A stretch of DNA of 64,000 bases from Agriotes lineatus (GCA_940337035.1 CALNHX010002316.1:119884-183883), one strand, 5' to 3'; positions 34,502-44,373 are shown, counted from the first letter of the stretch. Notes: a model not told the origin generated them from the letters alone. Translations and numbers: made by a program.

Positions 34502-34619
34502 TATATTTGTAACGTTGCTTCAATATTTTAAAATGCATATGTAGTCCTTAATATAAAGCGAACCAGTTTTAATGATTCTGTAGTAATTTTAGCGATATGG
34601 GGACAATAGTTATTTAAGC

Positions 34620-34743
34620 ATCAAGAGAAGTAAGTAGCTTTTACCAGTCGAGAACGAGTTGAGTCGAGACTGGTTGTAGATAGTTACTTCCCGAGCATGC
34701 TTATAATATTTTTCTCCATGCCCAACAAAAATTTGAATAAATT
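34620..34743. mobile_element. Short fold-back MITE
   Basis: The left arm AAGTAAGTAGCTTTTACCAG pairs with CTGGTTGTAGATAGTTACTT on the right; the loop is near 34660. The right border is near TTTTTCTCCATGCCC, a word that also appears inverted at about 42440-42455 at the other edge of the insertion cluster. Confidence 0.5.
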
Positions 34744-35039
34744 CCATTATTATTATTTTTTTTTATTTACGGCTATACTCTAACCCAACTTATCTTAACA
34801 AGTTTTTACATTTCAAATAGGTTAGGATTAATTCGCTGTCCTGGCACAGAGAAAGGAAGACGTGTGAATTACAGCTCCGAAGTCCGACCCAATTGCTGGG
34901 TGATTTTGAGCACCGATATAAATATAAGAAATAGAAATAAGTGAGTTAAATAGACCACTGTTAAAATTTTAAAGGTAAGCGGTAGTAAATATAAAGAATT
35001 TAGGTAAATCAGCTGCGAGAAGAGCGCGGCCTCCGCGGA
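34744..35039. other. Spacer starting with an ATT/TTTA-rich tract
   Basis: The tract at 34746-34770 followed by ACGGCTATACTCTAACCC resembles the tail of a minus-strand non-LTR element like that at 31762, but no protein was recognised. It lies between the MITE and the hAT element. Confidence 0.3.
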
Positions 35040-35047
35040 GTTGATCC

Positions 35048-36187
35048 CAGGGCATTTTTTAAGATATAATTGTGTGTCCAAATGAACACCCAATGATTAA
35101 ATTTGGACGCCCAGTAAGTATTGAATTGGACAAGGTAAAAATAAAAAATACACACTAAAATGCACAAAATATCTATAATATAATTTTCCTTAATGTGTGT
35201 CTGTGGTACAAAATAAAATCTCACGTTCCGGCTTCACAGATGTTTATATTTGTTTAGGTTTTGTTTTTCTTATCTTAGCGCTCGGTCGGAGCTTGACCTT
35301 TCGCGTATCCTATTTCACGTGCGCGCCGATTCAAGACTCGCAGCGCGTAGCGCGCGGTTTGCTTGTTAATTTATAATTTATAAAATAAACAACATTTACA
35401 TTCAGAACATTGAACAAATAAAATATTAAACATAAATATTAGGAAATATCAGTTTAAAAAAGATAAACAAAAATATTATTAAATGCCTCCAGTTGTTCTA
35501 AAAAATTTTTTGGTGAAATCCCACTGGGTCTAAAGTTCCAAATCTGGTTCTCTAAACCTACGATCTTTTATTCAAAAATTCGGCCACTAGGATCGTAATG
35601 TGCAGTTCCAATTCTATTCAGTGAAATAAACAATTTGTAGTTCATATATTCTTCCATTAGAGAAGTTCTATGTTTTGATTTTATTGGATTGTAATGCGAT
35701 ATGATCGCTTCTGTGGTCATAGAATGTGGCGATGTGATTAATATTGCACAAAATAGTTTTTGGACAATACCTGTGGTTTTTGCAACAATGTGTTTTAGTT
35801 GGACACTATATTTACAGCCAACGTCTCTTGTCTTTAATTATGGCAATTCACTAATAGTAGGTCAGTTATCACAAACGCTATCAGCAAAATTACTTACATT
35901 GTCCTCTCCAATGAGGGTTTTTACTAGTTCTCGGCCAGCATTGATCAACTTTGTTGGGGAAGACGCGTCCACCAGCAATTTCATAGTAGAGATGGTGGAG
36001 TCGTCCTCCACATTTAATCTCACATTTAAAAAATTAATAAAAGCAGTGACGATTTCTTCTCTTCCTGTCGACCACAATCGTCGATTTGTGGTGAATTACT
36101 TATTTGGAGTTCGTTTAATGCTAGTAGCTCACAAAAAAACTTTTTACAGGTTGGACACCTAGTAGTAATTCCTTAAAAAATGCCCTG
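35048..36187 (-). mobile_element. hAT transposon relic, 1,140 bp, with 8-bp target duplication
   Basis: Ends CAGGGCATTTTTTAAG and CTTAAAAAATGCCCTG are perfect complements and are flanked by GTTGATCC at 35040-35047 and 36188-36195. CAGGG-type ends and an 8-bp duplication are hAT hallmarks. The minus strand carries decayed transposase coding sequence (separate entry). It has lost most of a normal 600-codon transposase. Confidence 0.93.
35560..36165 (-). pseudogene. Decayed hAT transposase C-terminal region
   Basis: Minus-strand frames, broken by shifts, give CPTCKKFFCELLALNE near 36160-36110 and FINFLNVRLNVEDDSTISTM with LVDASSPTKLINAGRELV at 36077-35862. At 35760-35580 they give AILITSPHSMTTEAIISHYN followed by IKSKHRTSLMEEYMN and GTAHYDPSG. 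The last block has the layout of a hAT dimerisation domain (PHS...E......IKSKHRTSL) and sits at the expected 3' end. The overlapping 153-codon plus-strand frame (35701-36162) is probably a shadow. Confidence 0.55.
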
Positions 36188-36193
36188 GTTGAT

Positions 36194-36870
36194 CCGGGTG
36201 GCATTTATACATTCCGTATATGTATTTGGTACCTAGCGCAATTTCATTGGTCAGCAACGAATTTTAAACCAATCAGACTACAAGTACAAAATGTATGTAC
36301 GGAATGTATATCGGTGCCAAATTCACATACAGAATGTAACAGCTGGGTACATAAACTCCCAGCAGTGCACAAAAAACTTTCCCAAGCTGTACTTGTCTTC
36401 ACCTACTTTAATCATTGGCAAAACATTTTGACGGTTGACGTGCTGGTGCCAATTTCGTTAGTTTTTGGTGAACAATAAACCGATGACATTCTGAAAATTG
36501 ATGTACTCCTTAGTACTTGTAACCATTTCAACACCTGAAAGTTTTCCTTCCTCTTCACTATTATTGGCATCTGTAGGGACTAAATGATTTTGTTGAGGTA
36601 TAATTTCTTCGCTTTCGGTTACAATGCCACTAATTGTGTAACGAAGGGCTATTTCAAAATCTTTATATTGAGACAAAGTAACAGTACTCGTATGCAAATA
36701 GTAAACAGTCAAGTCGCACCATGCACGTCGTATCAGCCGCACATGTGCATGGGTATTACATTCTGTATGTGAATTTGACACCGATTTACATTTCATACAT
36801 AGATTTTGCACTTGCAGTCTGATTGGTTTAAAATTCAAATACATATACGGAATGTATAAATGCATCCAGG
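36194..36870. mobile_element. Fold-back MITE, about 680 bp
   Basis: Arms of about 130 bp share GCATTTATACATTCCGTATA, AAACCAATCAGACTRCAAGT and CAAATTCACATACAGAATGT in inverted orientation (36201-36330 and 36755-36865). The loop (36345-36745) includes part of a minus-strand frame with no known motif. Its left end abuts the hAT target duplication. Confidence 0.65.
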
Positions 36871-36984
36871 TCAGCCTCTTATCGCGCGGCGATAGCAACA
36901 AAACCAGACGACCTAGGCCCATACTTATAATATTAAGATATAGTACGCGTAAATACCACAAATATTGAGAAGGAAATTATAAAA

Positions 36985-37476
36985 ATGTACAGCGACGGTT
37001 ACTCGACGGACGAATTAAATAAAAGGAAAAGAAAGGAACAAGGAAGAAAGGTGGAGACGGATAGTGAAGACGACACCACCGATGAGGCAAACAAAAAGAG
37101 AAAAGGTGAAGATACCATAGAAAAGGACGTTTTCGGGAGATCAAAGAGAATAGGAAGAACAACAACAAAAAACACTGCGAGCCCTAAAGCCACGTTAAAG
37201 GAGAAGGTTGAAAATGAGGATAAGCTAGACTATATGCTGGAGATACTGAGACAACAGGAAGAAACAATGCAAGATTTAGCAAAGGAAATGAAGAACATAA
37301 GAACGGAACAGAGGGAGTACGGTCACGAAATAACAGCGCTAAAGGAGGAGATTATCAGCTTAAGAAAAGAGAATCAAGAAGTGAAGCAAGAGAACAAAGA
37401 CATTAAAAAAGAATTACGGAATATAGAAAGTAAAATCGAACGATTAGAGAAGGAACGGAAAACCAAAAAAATGTAA
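36985..37476 (+). CDS. ORF1 protein, N-terminal part with coiled coil
   Basis: 163 codons, highly charged. The N-terminus is Lys/Asp-rich with SDGYSTDELNKRKRKEQ, the middle has a basic patch FGRSKRIGRTTTK, and residues about 75-160 form a long Glu/Lys heptad region (EKVENEDKLDYMLEILRQQE onward) expected to trimerise as ORF1 proteins of L1-like elements do. It stops at KKM because of a frame break; the coding continues in another frame. Confidence 0.75.
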   Translation: MYSDGYSTDELNKRKRKEQGRKVETDSEDDTTDEANKKRKGEDTIEKDVFGRSKRIGRTTTKNTASPKATLKEKVENEDKLDYMLEILRQQEETMQDLAKEMKNIRTEQREYGHEITALKEEIISLRKENQEVKQENKDIKKELRNIESKIERLEKERKTKKM

Positions 37477-37856
37477 TAATACACGGACTGACAATTGGCA
37501 CAGAAGATAGGCAAGAACTTAAAGAAGGAATGTAAAACTTTATTAAAGAAAAGCTGGGAGAGCAGACAAAAATCAGAGCAGCACATAAATTAGGAGATAA
37601 AACGTGTTTAATTGAACTGGAAAGCAGCAAAGATAAGGAAAGCATCATGGCGAATAAATCGAAATTAAAAAATTATAAAGAAGAAAGGGTTTACATTAGT
37701 AACGACCTAACTGAGAAAGAAAGGGAAATGCAGAAGAAACTTGAAGAAAGAAGCAAAGGCAAACAGGTCAAAGTGGGATACAGCAAATTAACAATAGATG
37801 GGAAAGACTGGAAGTGGAATGTAAGCAAAGAAGAGCTAGAGGAGGCAAAAAACTAA
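37468..37856 (+). pseudogene. ORF1 C-terminal RNA-binding part, shifted frame
   Basis: It begins NVIIHGLTIGTEDRQELKEG, has an in-frame stop near 37530, then FIKEKLGEQTKIRAAHKLGD and the frame 37647-37856 with VKVGYSKLTIDGKDWKWN. This resembles the RRM-like and C-terminal domains following the coiled coil in such ORF1 proteins. Confidence 0.7.
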
Positions 37857-37889
37857 AAGCTCATGCAAGCAGGCGGTGTAAGAGCAACG

Positions 37890-38608
37890 ACCAGGCAATG
37901 ATAAAGGATATTAATATAATTAGAATAGGCACGTGGAATGTCAGGAGTATATATGAAACAGGAGCAATAAAAAACTTAGTAGAAATTATGAAAAAGTACA
38001 ATTTAGACTTACTGGCTGTACAGGAGACAAAATAAAGAGATACGGGAGTTGTTAGTGTTGACGATTACACAGATTTCAATATTGGCGGAGAAAAAAGATA
38101 CTATGGGGTAGGTTTCATACTAAGTAAAACATGTAAGAATATGGTAGCAGACTTTCAAGGAATCACAGATAGGATATGCAAGATGAGGATAAGAGGAAGA
38201 TATAGGAAACTAAGCATATTAAACGTACATGCCCCAACAGAAGAAAAGGACGATGAGATTAAGAATAAATTTTACGAAGAGGTAGGATACATAATGGAGG
38301 AAATGCCAAAATACGACATCAAAATATTGATAGGGGATCTAAATGCACAAGTAGGAAGGGAACAAATATATAGGAGGGCCAGTGGTGAGAGAAGCAAACA
38401 TTTAGAAAGTAATGATAATGGGAAAAGAATAATACAATTCGCCATGGAGAATGACTTGAAGATAATGAGTACTTCTTTCGATCATAAGGATATCCATAAA
38501 GTAATATGCATATCACCTGATAGCAGGACAGGGAACCAAATAGATCCTGTGATCATAGAGACTAAGCATGCAAGAATGGTAAAAGACGTCAGAAGTTCCA
38601 GTTCCTAA
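37890..38608 (+). pseudogene. Retrotransposon endonuclease domain (exonuclease/endonuclease/phosphatase fold)
   Basis: IIRIGTWNVRSIYETGA and DLLAVQETK give the first conserved Asn and Glu. One TAA follows directly (38033-38035), after which the same frame goes on: DFNIGGEKRYYGVGFILSKT, ILNVHAPTEEKDDE, ILIGDLNAQVG (catalytic D.N) and NQIDPVIIE. The final SDH motif is missing; a deletion or shift after VKDVRSS removes it. The relic therefore could not nick DNA. Confidence 0.85.
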
Positions 38609-39788
38609 TAATAGCAAAGGTAAAACAAGAAATCCTCAAAGAAAGAAAAGAAGAGGCAGGTAGATGGAAGAAACATAACATAAATGAACTACAAAAAACA
38701 TCAGTTACGACAATTTTCAACGAAGAACTGACAACAAAACTGAAATCGAAGCCACAAGTACAAAATATACAAGAAGAATGGACAAGTTGTGAAAAGATTA
38801 TAAGGGAAGTGACTGAAAAGTGTTTAGGAAAAATTAAAAATAGGAAGGACACTGGGTGGTACGATGATGACTGTAGAAAAGCCCTAAAACAAAGGAATGA
38901 AACAAGAATAAAGATGATAAAAATGAACACTTTAGAAAACAAGAACAGTTTTGACAAGATGCAAAAAGCAGGAAAACAAGTATGCCAGAAAAAGAAAAGA
39001 GAATACATGGAGAAGAAATTACAAAACACTGAAGAATATTATGTCAACAAAGAGATCAGGATTTTTTACCAAAAAGCAAAAAAATGTAAAAAACGGGTAC
39101 AGGAACAATACAATATTGTAGAAATAAGGAGAGTCTACTGGTAGGAAATAAAGACGAAAAACTAAATAGGTGGGCGTAGTATTATGAAGAATTATTATTG
39201 AAAGTGAAAAACCAAGAAACGGAGGAAGAACTAAATAAGAAGGAAGAAGAAAATGCTGAAGAGGTACGACTACAAACGCAGTCATTAGTTGATGACCCAT
39301 CTGAAGAAGAAATAATGGAAATGTTAGAAAATTAAAAAATAACAAAAGCCCTGGTGAAAATGGAATTACTGCAGAAATTCTGAAAGAAGGTGGAGAAAGT
39401 CTCCAGAGAACAATTGCCCAATTGATACAAAGGATATGGCAAGAAGAGGAAATGCCCAATGCCTGGTGTACGGCAGTGTTGTGTCTCATACATAAGAAAG
39501 GCGATAAGACAGAATGCGACAATTACCGCGGGATAGCGCTACTAGATGTAGTCTACAAGATAGTAGCAACAATAATAAGAAATAGATTATGCAAAATACA
39601 AGAAGAGGAGCTGGGCGAATACCAGGGAGGTTTCAGAACAGGGCGATCAACAATAGACCAAATTTTTCTAATGAAGCAAATCCTACAGAACACATATGAA
39701 CAGAATTTGGAACTCCACCTGCTGTTTATCGTGTTCAAGAAGGCATACGACGCTCTAATAAGAAATAAACTTTACAAAACCCTTAGAA
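38609..39788 (+). pseudogene. Linker and N-terminal reverse transcriptase domain
   Basis: The linker contains DTGWYDDDCRKALKQRNETR. After a frame break at about 39335, the RT fingers read KNNKSPGENGITAEILKEGG, then WCTAVLCLIHKKGDKTECDN with YRGIALLDVVYKIVA and GFRTGRSTIDQIF. Motif A is FIVFKKAYD where relatives have FIDFKKAYD, so a catalytic Asp is lost. The protein is cut at NKLYKTLR by the insertion at 39789. Confidence 0.85.
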
Positions 39789-41185
39789 CACTGGCTCTAC
39801 ATATTGGTAGTAAGGCCAAGAGTTCAGTACGGCTCAGTGGTCTGGTGGCCTAGTGTAGAGCGCCCCAGTATTTCCGTAAGATTGGCAAAGGTCCAACGAC
39901 TAGCCTGTCTCGGAATTACAGGGGCAATGAGGACAACCTCAACAGCCGCACTGGAGGTAATATTGGGACTCCCGGGCCTCGACACTTGGATAAAGAGAGA
40001 GGTCATGGCTACCCACCTCAGAATGCGGGATACGGGGCTATGGAATGACCAGGGTGTTCGCACGGGCCATGCTAGGATCGCCGACATGGCTGCTAGAGAA
40101 ATACCTCTATCAGCCTACAGGGTAACCGAAGCAGAGGACCGGCTAAGGTTAGAAAAAGGATTCTCTCTCACTATCCCAACAAGGGAACAGTGGGAGCAAA
40201 AAAGGGTTAAGTTCCAGTCGAATGCCTTGATATGCTACACGGATGGTTCTCGAGTGGCGGAAAGGCAATCCTCTGGAGCAGGAATTTATATGGAAGGCCG
40301 GGGGGTGCAAGAAAGCTATGCTTTAGGAAGATTCACCACGGTATTCCAAGCAGAAGTTTATGCCATCCTATCGGTGGCAACAAGGAACGAGGTTAGGATA
40401 TCCCCAGAGCAAAAAATTTATATTTGCTCCGACAGCCAAGCCGCACTAAAAGCAATCTTCTCGGCCAGGACAAGATCAGCTCTTGTCCAGGAATGTGGAG
40501 ATGCTTTAGCCGAATTGGCAAGGGAAAAGGACGTCGAGCTCATCTGGGTCCCGGAACACACGGGGGTCCAAGGCAACGAGAAGGCGGACGAACTAGCCAA
40601 ACTCGGAGCCGGGGAAACTTGTTTTGGACCGGAACCTTTTTTGGGTATAACAAGGCAGCAGGTCTCAGCCGCCCTAACCGGGTGGGCCTACAAGACCAGC
40701 GAGGAAAAGTGGAAAGGATGCAGGGGCTGTCGTCAGGCAAAGTACCACATAGCGGGATTTGATTCAAAGAAATCGGTCTGGCTAATGGGAAGGAGCCGAA
40801 GAACCACAAATCTTTTGATAGGGATCTTGCCAGGCCACTGTAAACTAAAGAGACACACTGATAGGAGTAGAGGAAAATCCCATCTGCCCAAGATGTGGGA
40901 GGGACGAGGAAACGTCCTTTCACTACTTGGGAGAATGCGAAGCGTACTAGCGACTGAGGTATAGAACCTTTGGAGCACCTACGCTTCGAATGGAAGAGTT
41001 GAACTCCCTATCCTGGGCCGAAATTCTGATCTTCATTAGAAAATCAGGAAGGTTTAAGCAGGGAGAAGAGCCCATCGAAGAGGACGATAATGAAGGCGGT
41101 TGAGGGGATGGCATGGGGTTGGCAAAAAGGGCCTATGGTGGCCTACTTGCTAGACTTCGGTCTCCCCACAACTACTACTACTACT
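39789..41185 (+). mobile_element. 5'-truncated RNase H-bearing non-LTR retrotransposon, nested, 12-bp target duplication
   Basis: AAACCCTTAGAA is present at 39777-39788 and 41186-41197, and the insert ends in an ACT-repeat tail (41169-41185). Removal restores KLYKTLRKLKVHEK in the host RT. Base composition is strikingly higher in G+C than the host element. Only the RT C-terminus, RNase H and a zinc knuckle remain; the element is truncated at its 5' end, as is usual for LINEs. Confidence 0.93.
39804..40964 (+). CDS. RT C-terminus plus RNase H domain of the nested retrotransposon
   Basis: The 386-codon frame starts in the RT connection region (VRPRVQYGSVVWWPS, VQRLACLGITGAMRTTSTAA). The RNase H domain is at residues about 140-265: CYTDGSRV (Asp), FQAEVYAI (Glu), ICSDSQAALKAI (Asp) and VQGNEKADELA (terminal Asp), with WVPEHTG where WVPGHTG is usual. 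A frameshift near 40861 replaces the true end; in another frame ENPICPRCGRDEETSFHYLG and EC form a CCHC knuckle to about 41100, with one TAG. RNase H in a LINE points to the I/LOA/R1-related group. Confidence 0.85.
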   Translation: MVVRPRVQYGSVVWWPSVERPSISVRLAKVQRLACLGITGAMRTTSTAALEVILGLPGLDTWIKREVMATHLRMRDTGLWNDQGVRTGHARIADMAAREIPLSAYRVTEAEDRLRLEKGFSLTIPTREQWEQKRVKFQSNALICYTDGSRVAERQSSGAGIYMEGRGVQESYALGRFTTVFQAEVYAILSVATRNEVRISPEQKIYICSDSQAALKAIFSARTRSALVQECGDALAELAREKDVELIWVPEHTGVQGNEKADELAKLGAGETCFGPEPFLGITRQQVSAALTGWAYKTSEEKWKGCRGCRQAKYHIAGFDSKKSVWLMGRSRRTTNLLIGILPGHCKLKRHTDRSRGKSHLPKMWEGRGNVLSLLGRMRSVLATEV

Positions 41186-41197
41186 AAACCCTTAGAA

Positions 41198-41844
41198 AAC
41201 TAAAAGTGCACGAGAAGTTAATCAGGTTAGTCAAAATGACATTACGGAAAACTACCAACAAAGTAGTTATAGATGGAAGTTTATCGAGGAATTTTGAGGT
41301 GGGAGGAGGTTTAAGGCAAGGAGACCCACTGTCGACAACGCTATTTAACTTGACCTTAGAAGTAATAATCAGGGAAAGTGACATACAAAGAAAGGGTCTA
41401 ATTAACAACAACAGACAACAATGTATAGCCTACGCCGATGACATAGTGCTGATGACGAGAGGAAAGAACGAGTTAGAAAGAATGTTTAGAAAATTAGAGA
41501 GCAAAGCAAGAGAGTACGGTTTATTGATAAATGAAGATAAATCAAAATATTTGGAAATGAAAACAACAACCACACAAGAAATAAAGCAGACTAAGCTGAA
41601 GGCAGTAAACAAGAAGGAGTATATCTTCGAGAAAGTAGCACAATTTGAGTATTTGGGAGTGATATTAACTAATAATTGCCAAGAAGAGGTAGAAATAAAT
41701 AAGAGGTTAGCAAAAGGTAGCAGTTCGGTAGGAGCACTAACAGGATTAATGAAATCAAAGTACCTATCCAGAACAGCAAAATTAAGGATGTACGATAATA
41801 AGACCGACAGTGCTATATGGGTGCGAAACCTGGATTTTAAATAA
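41198..41844 (+). pseudogene. Reverse transcriptase core and thumb of the RTE-like element
   Basis: It continues the host RT after the insert: VGGGLRQGDPLSTTLFNLTL (motif B), CIAYADDIVLMT (catalytic YADD intact), YGLLINEDKSKYLEMK and FEYLGVILTNN. The frame is open for 212 codons from the ATG at 41206, then closes after a shift. Confidence 0.85.
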
Positions 41845-42236
41845 GCAAGTGACAACCAGTGTGGATATATGAGAAAGAAAAATATTGAGGAAAATTTTCG
41901 GAGGAGTACAAATAGAAGGCCTGGGATGGAGAAGGAGGACAAATAGAGAAATCATGAAGCTATACAAAAAACCAAATATCGCACAAAAGCACAAAGATTA
42001 AGATGGCTGGGACATGTTTCAAGAATGCCCGATAATAGACTCGCTAAAAAGGTGCTGACAGCAGGAGAGGGGGGATAAAAGAGAAGAAAGACCGAAAAGA
42101 AGATGGCTGACGGCAGTGAAGGAAGACCTGTTACGATTGGGCGTGGAAGAGTGGCACGAGAAAACTAGAGACAGAACAAAATGGAAGAAAATGGTGAAAA
42201 GATTTGAAGCCATGGGTCTACAAGACCTGTAGAGCT
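41845..42236 (+). pseudogene. C-terminal domain and 3' end of the RTE-like element
   Basis: In shifting frames: KILRKIFGGVQIEGLGWRRR, LRWLGHVSRMPDNRLAKKVL, RPKRRWLTAVKEDLLRLGVE and KRFEAMGLQDL with stop. This is the usual C-terminal end of the family. The short tail to about 42290 is probably 3' untranslated sequence. Confidence 0.8.
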
Positions 42237-42289
42237 GTATTATATATAGGTTAGGTCAGTTAAGTTCAAACCCGTTCAGATCACTTACA

Positions 42290-42459
42290 AAACTAAAATT
42301 GCTGTAATAACACGTAATTCACTTACTTCCCTTGGGGAGTAGGTTTTACCTTACTTCCCTAATGTCATGACAACCAGTAAACAAACAGTAAAATCAACTT
42401 ACCTGCAATGGATATGTCAAAGTAAGTGTAACTTACTAGATGGGCATGGAGAAAAAGAT
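42290..42459. repeat. Unresolved MITE-like segment at the edge of the insertion cluster
   Basis: It contains repeated CTTACTTCCCT words and ends GGGCATGGAGAAAAA, the inverted form of the word at about 34730-34745. This could be the outer end of an insertion in the CR1-like element or coincidence in a T-rich context. Confidence 0.3.
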
Positions 42460-42770
42460 AATTTTTTATCAAACACAATGCCTAAATCAGTTATTTCATA
42501 TTTTTGAACTAGTGGTTCCCCGTTCATGGTATATTGAAAATTTATTGAGTTTATATTACGTGTGAATGATATACTACAACATTTGGTTATGTTTAAATAT
42601 AAAAATTTGTTTTGCTCCAGTTATAAAGCAAGTTAATATCGAGTTGTAAGAAAATGCAATCATTTGAATTTCTTATACTTCTCCAGATTTTTAAATCATC
42701 AGCAAATAGTATGTGTGCAGAGTTTAGGAAAATATTCGATATGTCATTAATAATGCAAGATTAACGATTT
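42460..42770 (-). pseudogene. CR1/Jockey-like RT core fragment (FADD), likely the missing part of 31762-34606
   Basis: Minus strand: AHILFADDLKIWRSIRNSND, LQLDINLLYNWSKTN, then after shifts EPLVQKYEITDLGIVFDKKL and SFS at 42445. FADD is the catalytic box; DLGIVFDKKLSF is the block that normally precedes the HI......SLKLV segment, which is found at 34606 on the same strand. Together they read as one protein with 7.8 kb of later DNA between. Confidence 0.75.
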
Positions 42771-42971
42771 AGTTACTTATTATGTTGGTAGTAACAATGC
42801 TTTTTCGCTTTGATTACTATAATTACTTATATTTCATAGTTGTTGTTTGTACGAAGCGGTGCAGAGCTGTGATTGTAGCCGCCTAATTTTTAAGGTGGTG
42901 TGACCGTAATGATTTGACAGTCAATAAAACATTTCTTTTTCATTTAAGGAAATGAGTGTGGTCCTAGAAAA

Positions 42972-43114
42972 AGTATAGTACATAACTCCAGTTGTAGAGC
43001 AATTACGCACTCCTGGAATTACTACACTCACCGCTACGCCGTTTGTGCGCAACTTTTCCAGTCGTGCGTAATATGCCATTTACAACTCTTATTACGTAAT
43101 ATACTATTATTTTA
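42972..43114. mobile_element. Hairpin MITE of the AATAGTATATT-end group
   Basis: The left arm AAGTATAGTACATAACTCCA and the right arm (complement of AATAATAGTATATTACGTAA) pair imperfectly; GTTGTA and TTACGCAC blocks pair further in. Confidence 0.5.
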
Positions 43115-43243
43115 GCTTCCGTTGACATGAACCTATTTTTCCAGTATTCAGCATGATCCAAAGTTAAACCGCCAAACGTTCAGGGCTGATTTTTCATGTA
43201 AAAATAAGACTTTTTTCGTCTATTTCCAATAATACACCCCCTC

Positions 43244-43610
43244 CTAACTAGAGTGAAAAAAAATTGAGAAAAATGCGTCTCGTTTCATTACATTTATTAG
43301 AAAACGGATAAGTTTTGAAAATTCACAAAAACTGCTCGAAGTGACCGCCACCATTTTCAATGCAAAGCTCATACCTACGGACGACAAACTAAGTAATTTC
43401 ACGGCATTATGCTGGTGTGATCTCCAGGGCTGCTTGAACAATCCTTTCCCGGAGGGCAGCTGCGTCGTTAATGGGTCCCCGTAAACCTTTTCTTTCATCA
43501 TACCCCATACAAAAATGTCCAAAGGAGTCATGTCTAGAGAGCGCGCAGGCCACGGGCGGGGGTAGTCTCGACCGCGACCTGTCCATCTTCCAGGAAAAGC
43601 ATGTCGTCTA
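43244..43610 (-). pseudogene. Mariner-like transposase C-terminal part
   Basis: Minus strand: HAFPGRWTGRGRDYPRPWPA followed by RSLDMTPLDIFVWGMMKEKV and YGDP. The third catalytic Asp is the D of SLDMTPLD. After a shift, EGLFKQPWRSHQHNAVKLLS and FALKMVAVTSSSF follow. Similar layout to the transposase at 32065 but clearly a different family. Confidence 0.8.
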
Positions 43611-44214
43611 AGATTAGTTGAAAATAATTTTCCAAAAAATTAAGATAAGCTGGGCCAATTTAGGCGTGGAGGCAGAAAAATTGGACCGATGAGAGCTTGT
43701 GAAAGTTGCTTTGTCGTTCCAAGTTACCGTCCGAGGGAAAAAGCATGGTTGGTTATTTGCTACAAAAACCATTCAAAAAATTCTCTTCTTCGCGGTTTTT
43801 GCTTTTAGTAGCAGCCTACTATGAATTTTTCGTAAGTACGATGTATTGTTGATATAGGTAAACTAAAATCTCCCCTAACTTATTTAATATTCATTTTAAG
43901 ACAATAGTGTATTAAGACTTCTATATCACAAATTAATTTTTATTTCAAGTTTTTAATTTTGTCGAAAACTTGTTATTTGATTGTTTTTTTATTAATTGCA
44001 TATTAATCAGCGCCAAAACCACTACTAGTTTGCTAATTTAACCTACTTGGTAAAAATAATAATAACAAAGATGGTGCGCACTTAATTTGAATCACCCTGT
44101 ATACCTAGAATAAGCTATCCGAGGTATTATTGTCATAGTTTCCCTTGTTACAGCAATCGTTTCTAGGGTATTTATTCCCCGGACAACTTTATCATTGGTT
44201 TGTAGAACCGGCCC

Positions 44215-44373
44215 TTAGAAGTTGAAAAGTATTAGAAACATTGATCTGTCGGGCAATCTCCTTATCGGGAATCTGCGGGCGTACTCAACTACTGCAGCGC
44301 GCGCATCGCCATTACAGTACCCGTAAATAAACACAATATCCTCGTAATCAGGTGCAGTGTAAATATTTGGCAT
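44215..44373 (-). pseudogene. Mariner-like transposase N-terminal helix-turn-helix fragment
   Basis: Starts MPNIYTAPDYEDIVFIYGYC, followed by NGDARAAVVEYARRFPIRR and LPDRSMF. This is the typical N-terminal DNA-binding helix region in insect mariner-like proteins. It is separated from the C-terminal part by about 600 bp of decayed sequence. Confidence 0.75.

Larger units (their letters stand above)
31762..34606 (-). pseudogene. CR1/Jockey-like retrotransposon, 3' part, interrupted three times
   Basis: On the minus strand, 34606-34510 reads PHIAKITTESLKLVRFILRT. After a palindromic insert (33769-34501) it continues YNEYVRSKLEFSSVIWNPCY, ERVQKRFLKCLYFRK and, after a shift in a T-run, RISARNELVFHLPCTRTN to the region of 33310. 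This is the standard C-terminal half of CR1/Jockey RT proteins. The 3' untranslated part runs to a TTTA-repeat tail at 31762-31800. The upstream RT core with FADD appears to be the fragment at 42460-42770. Intervening MITEs are listed separately. Confidence 0.8.
36985..42236 (+). mobile_element. RTE-like non-LTR retrotransposon, near full length, split by a second retrotransposon
   Basis: Order on the plus strand: ORF1 with coiled coil (36985-37856), apurinic-type endonuclease (37890-38608), linker, reverse transcriptase (39340-41844, interrupted by 39789-41185), and a C-terminal domain ending LGHVSRMPDN... to a stop near 42234. Two-ORF structure and the motifs GTWNVRS, YADDI and RRRW match insect endonuclease-reverse transcriptases. 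Frameshifts, in-frame stops, loss of the endonuclease SDH region and a changed motif A Asp show it is dead. Clade by inference. Confidence 0.85.

Noticed and set aside
35701..36162. 153-codon plus-strand protein
   Set aside because: The minus strand of the same stretch reads as a decayed hAT transposase inside a hAT element, so the plus frame is most likely a shadow.
38589..39522. Hydrophobic minus-strand frames (146 and 167 codons)
   Set aside because: They are antisense to Lys/Glu-rich retrotransposon coding, which always yields Phe/Leu/Ser-rich frames.
41430..41942. 170-codon minus-strand frame resembling a membrane protein
   Set aside because: Antisense shadow of the reverse transcriptase on the plus strand.
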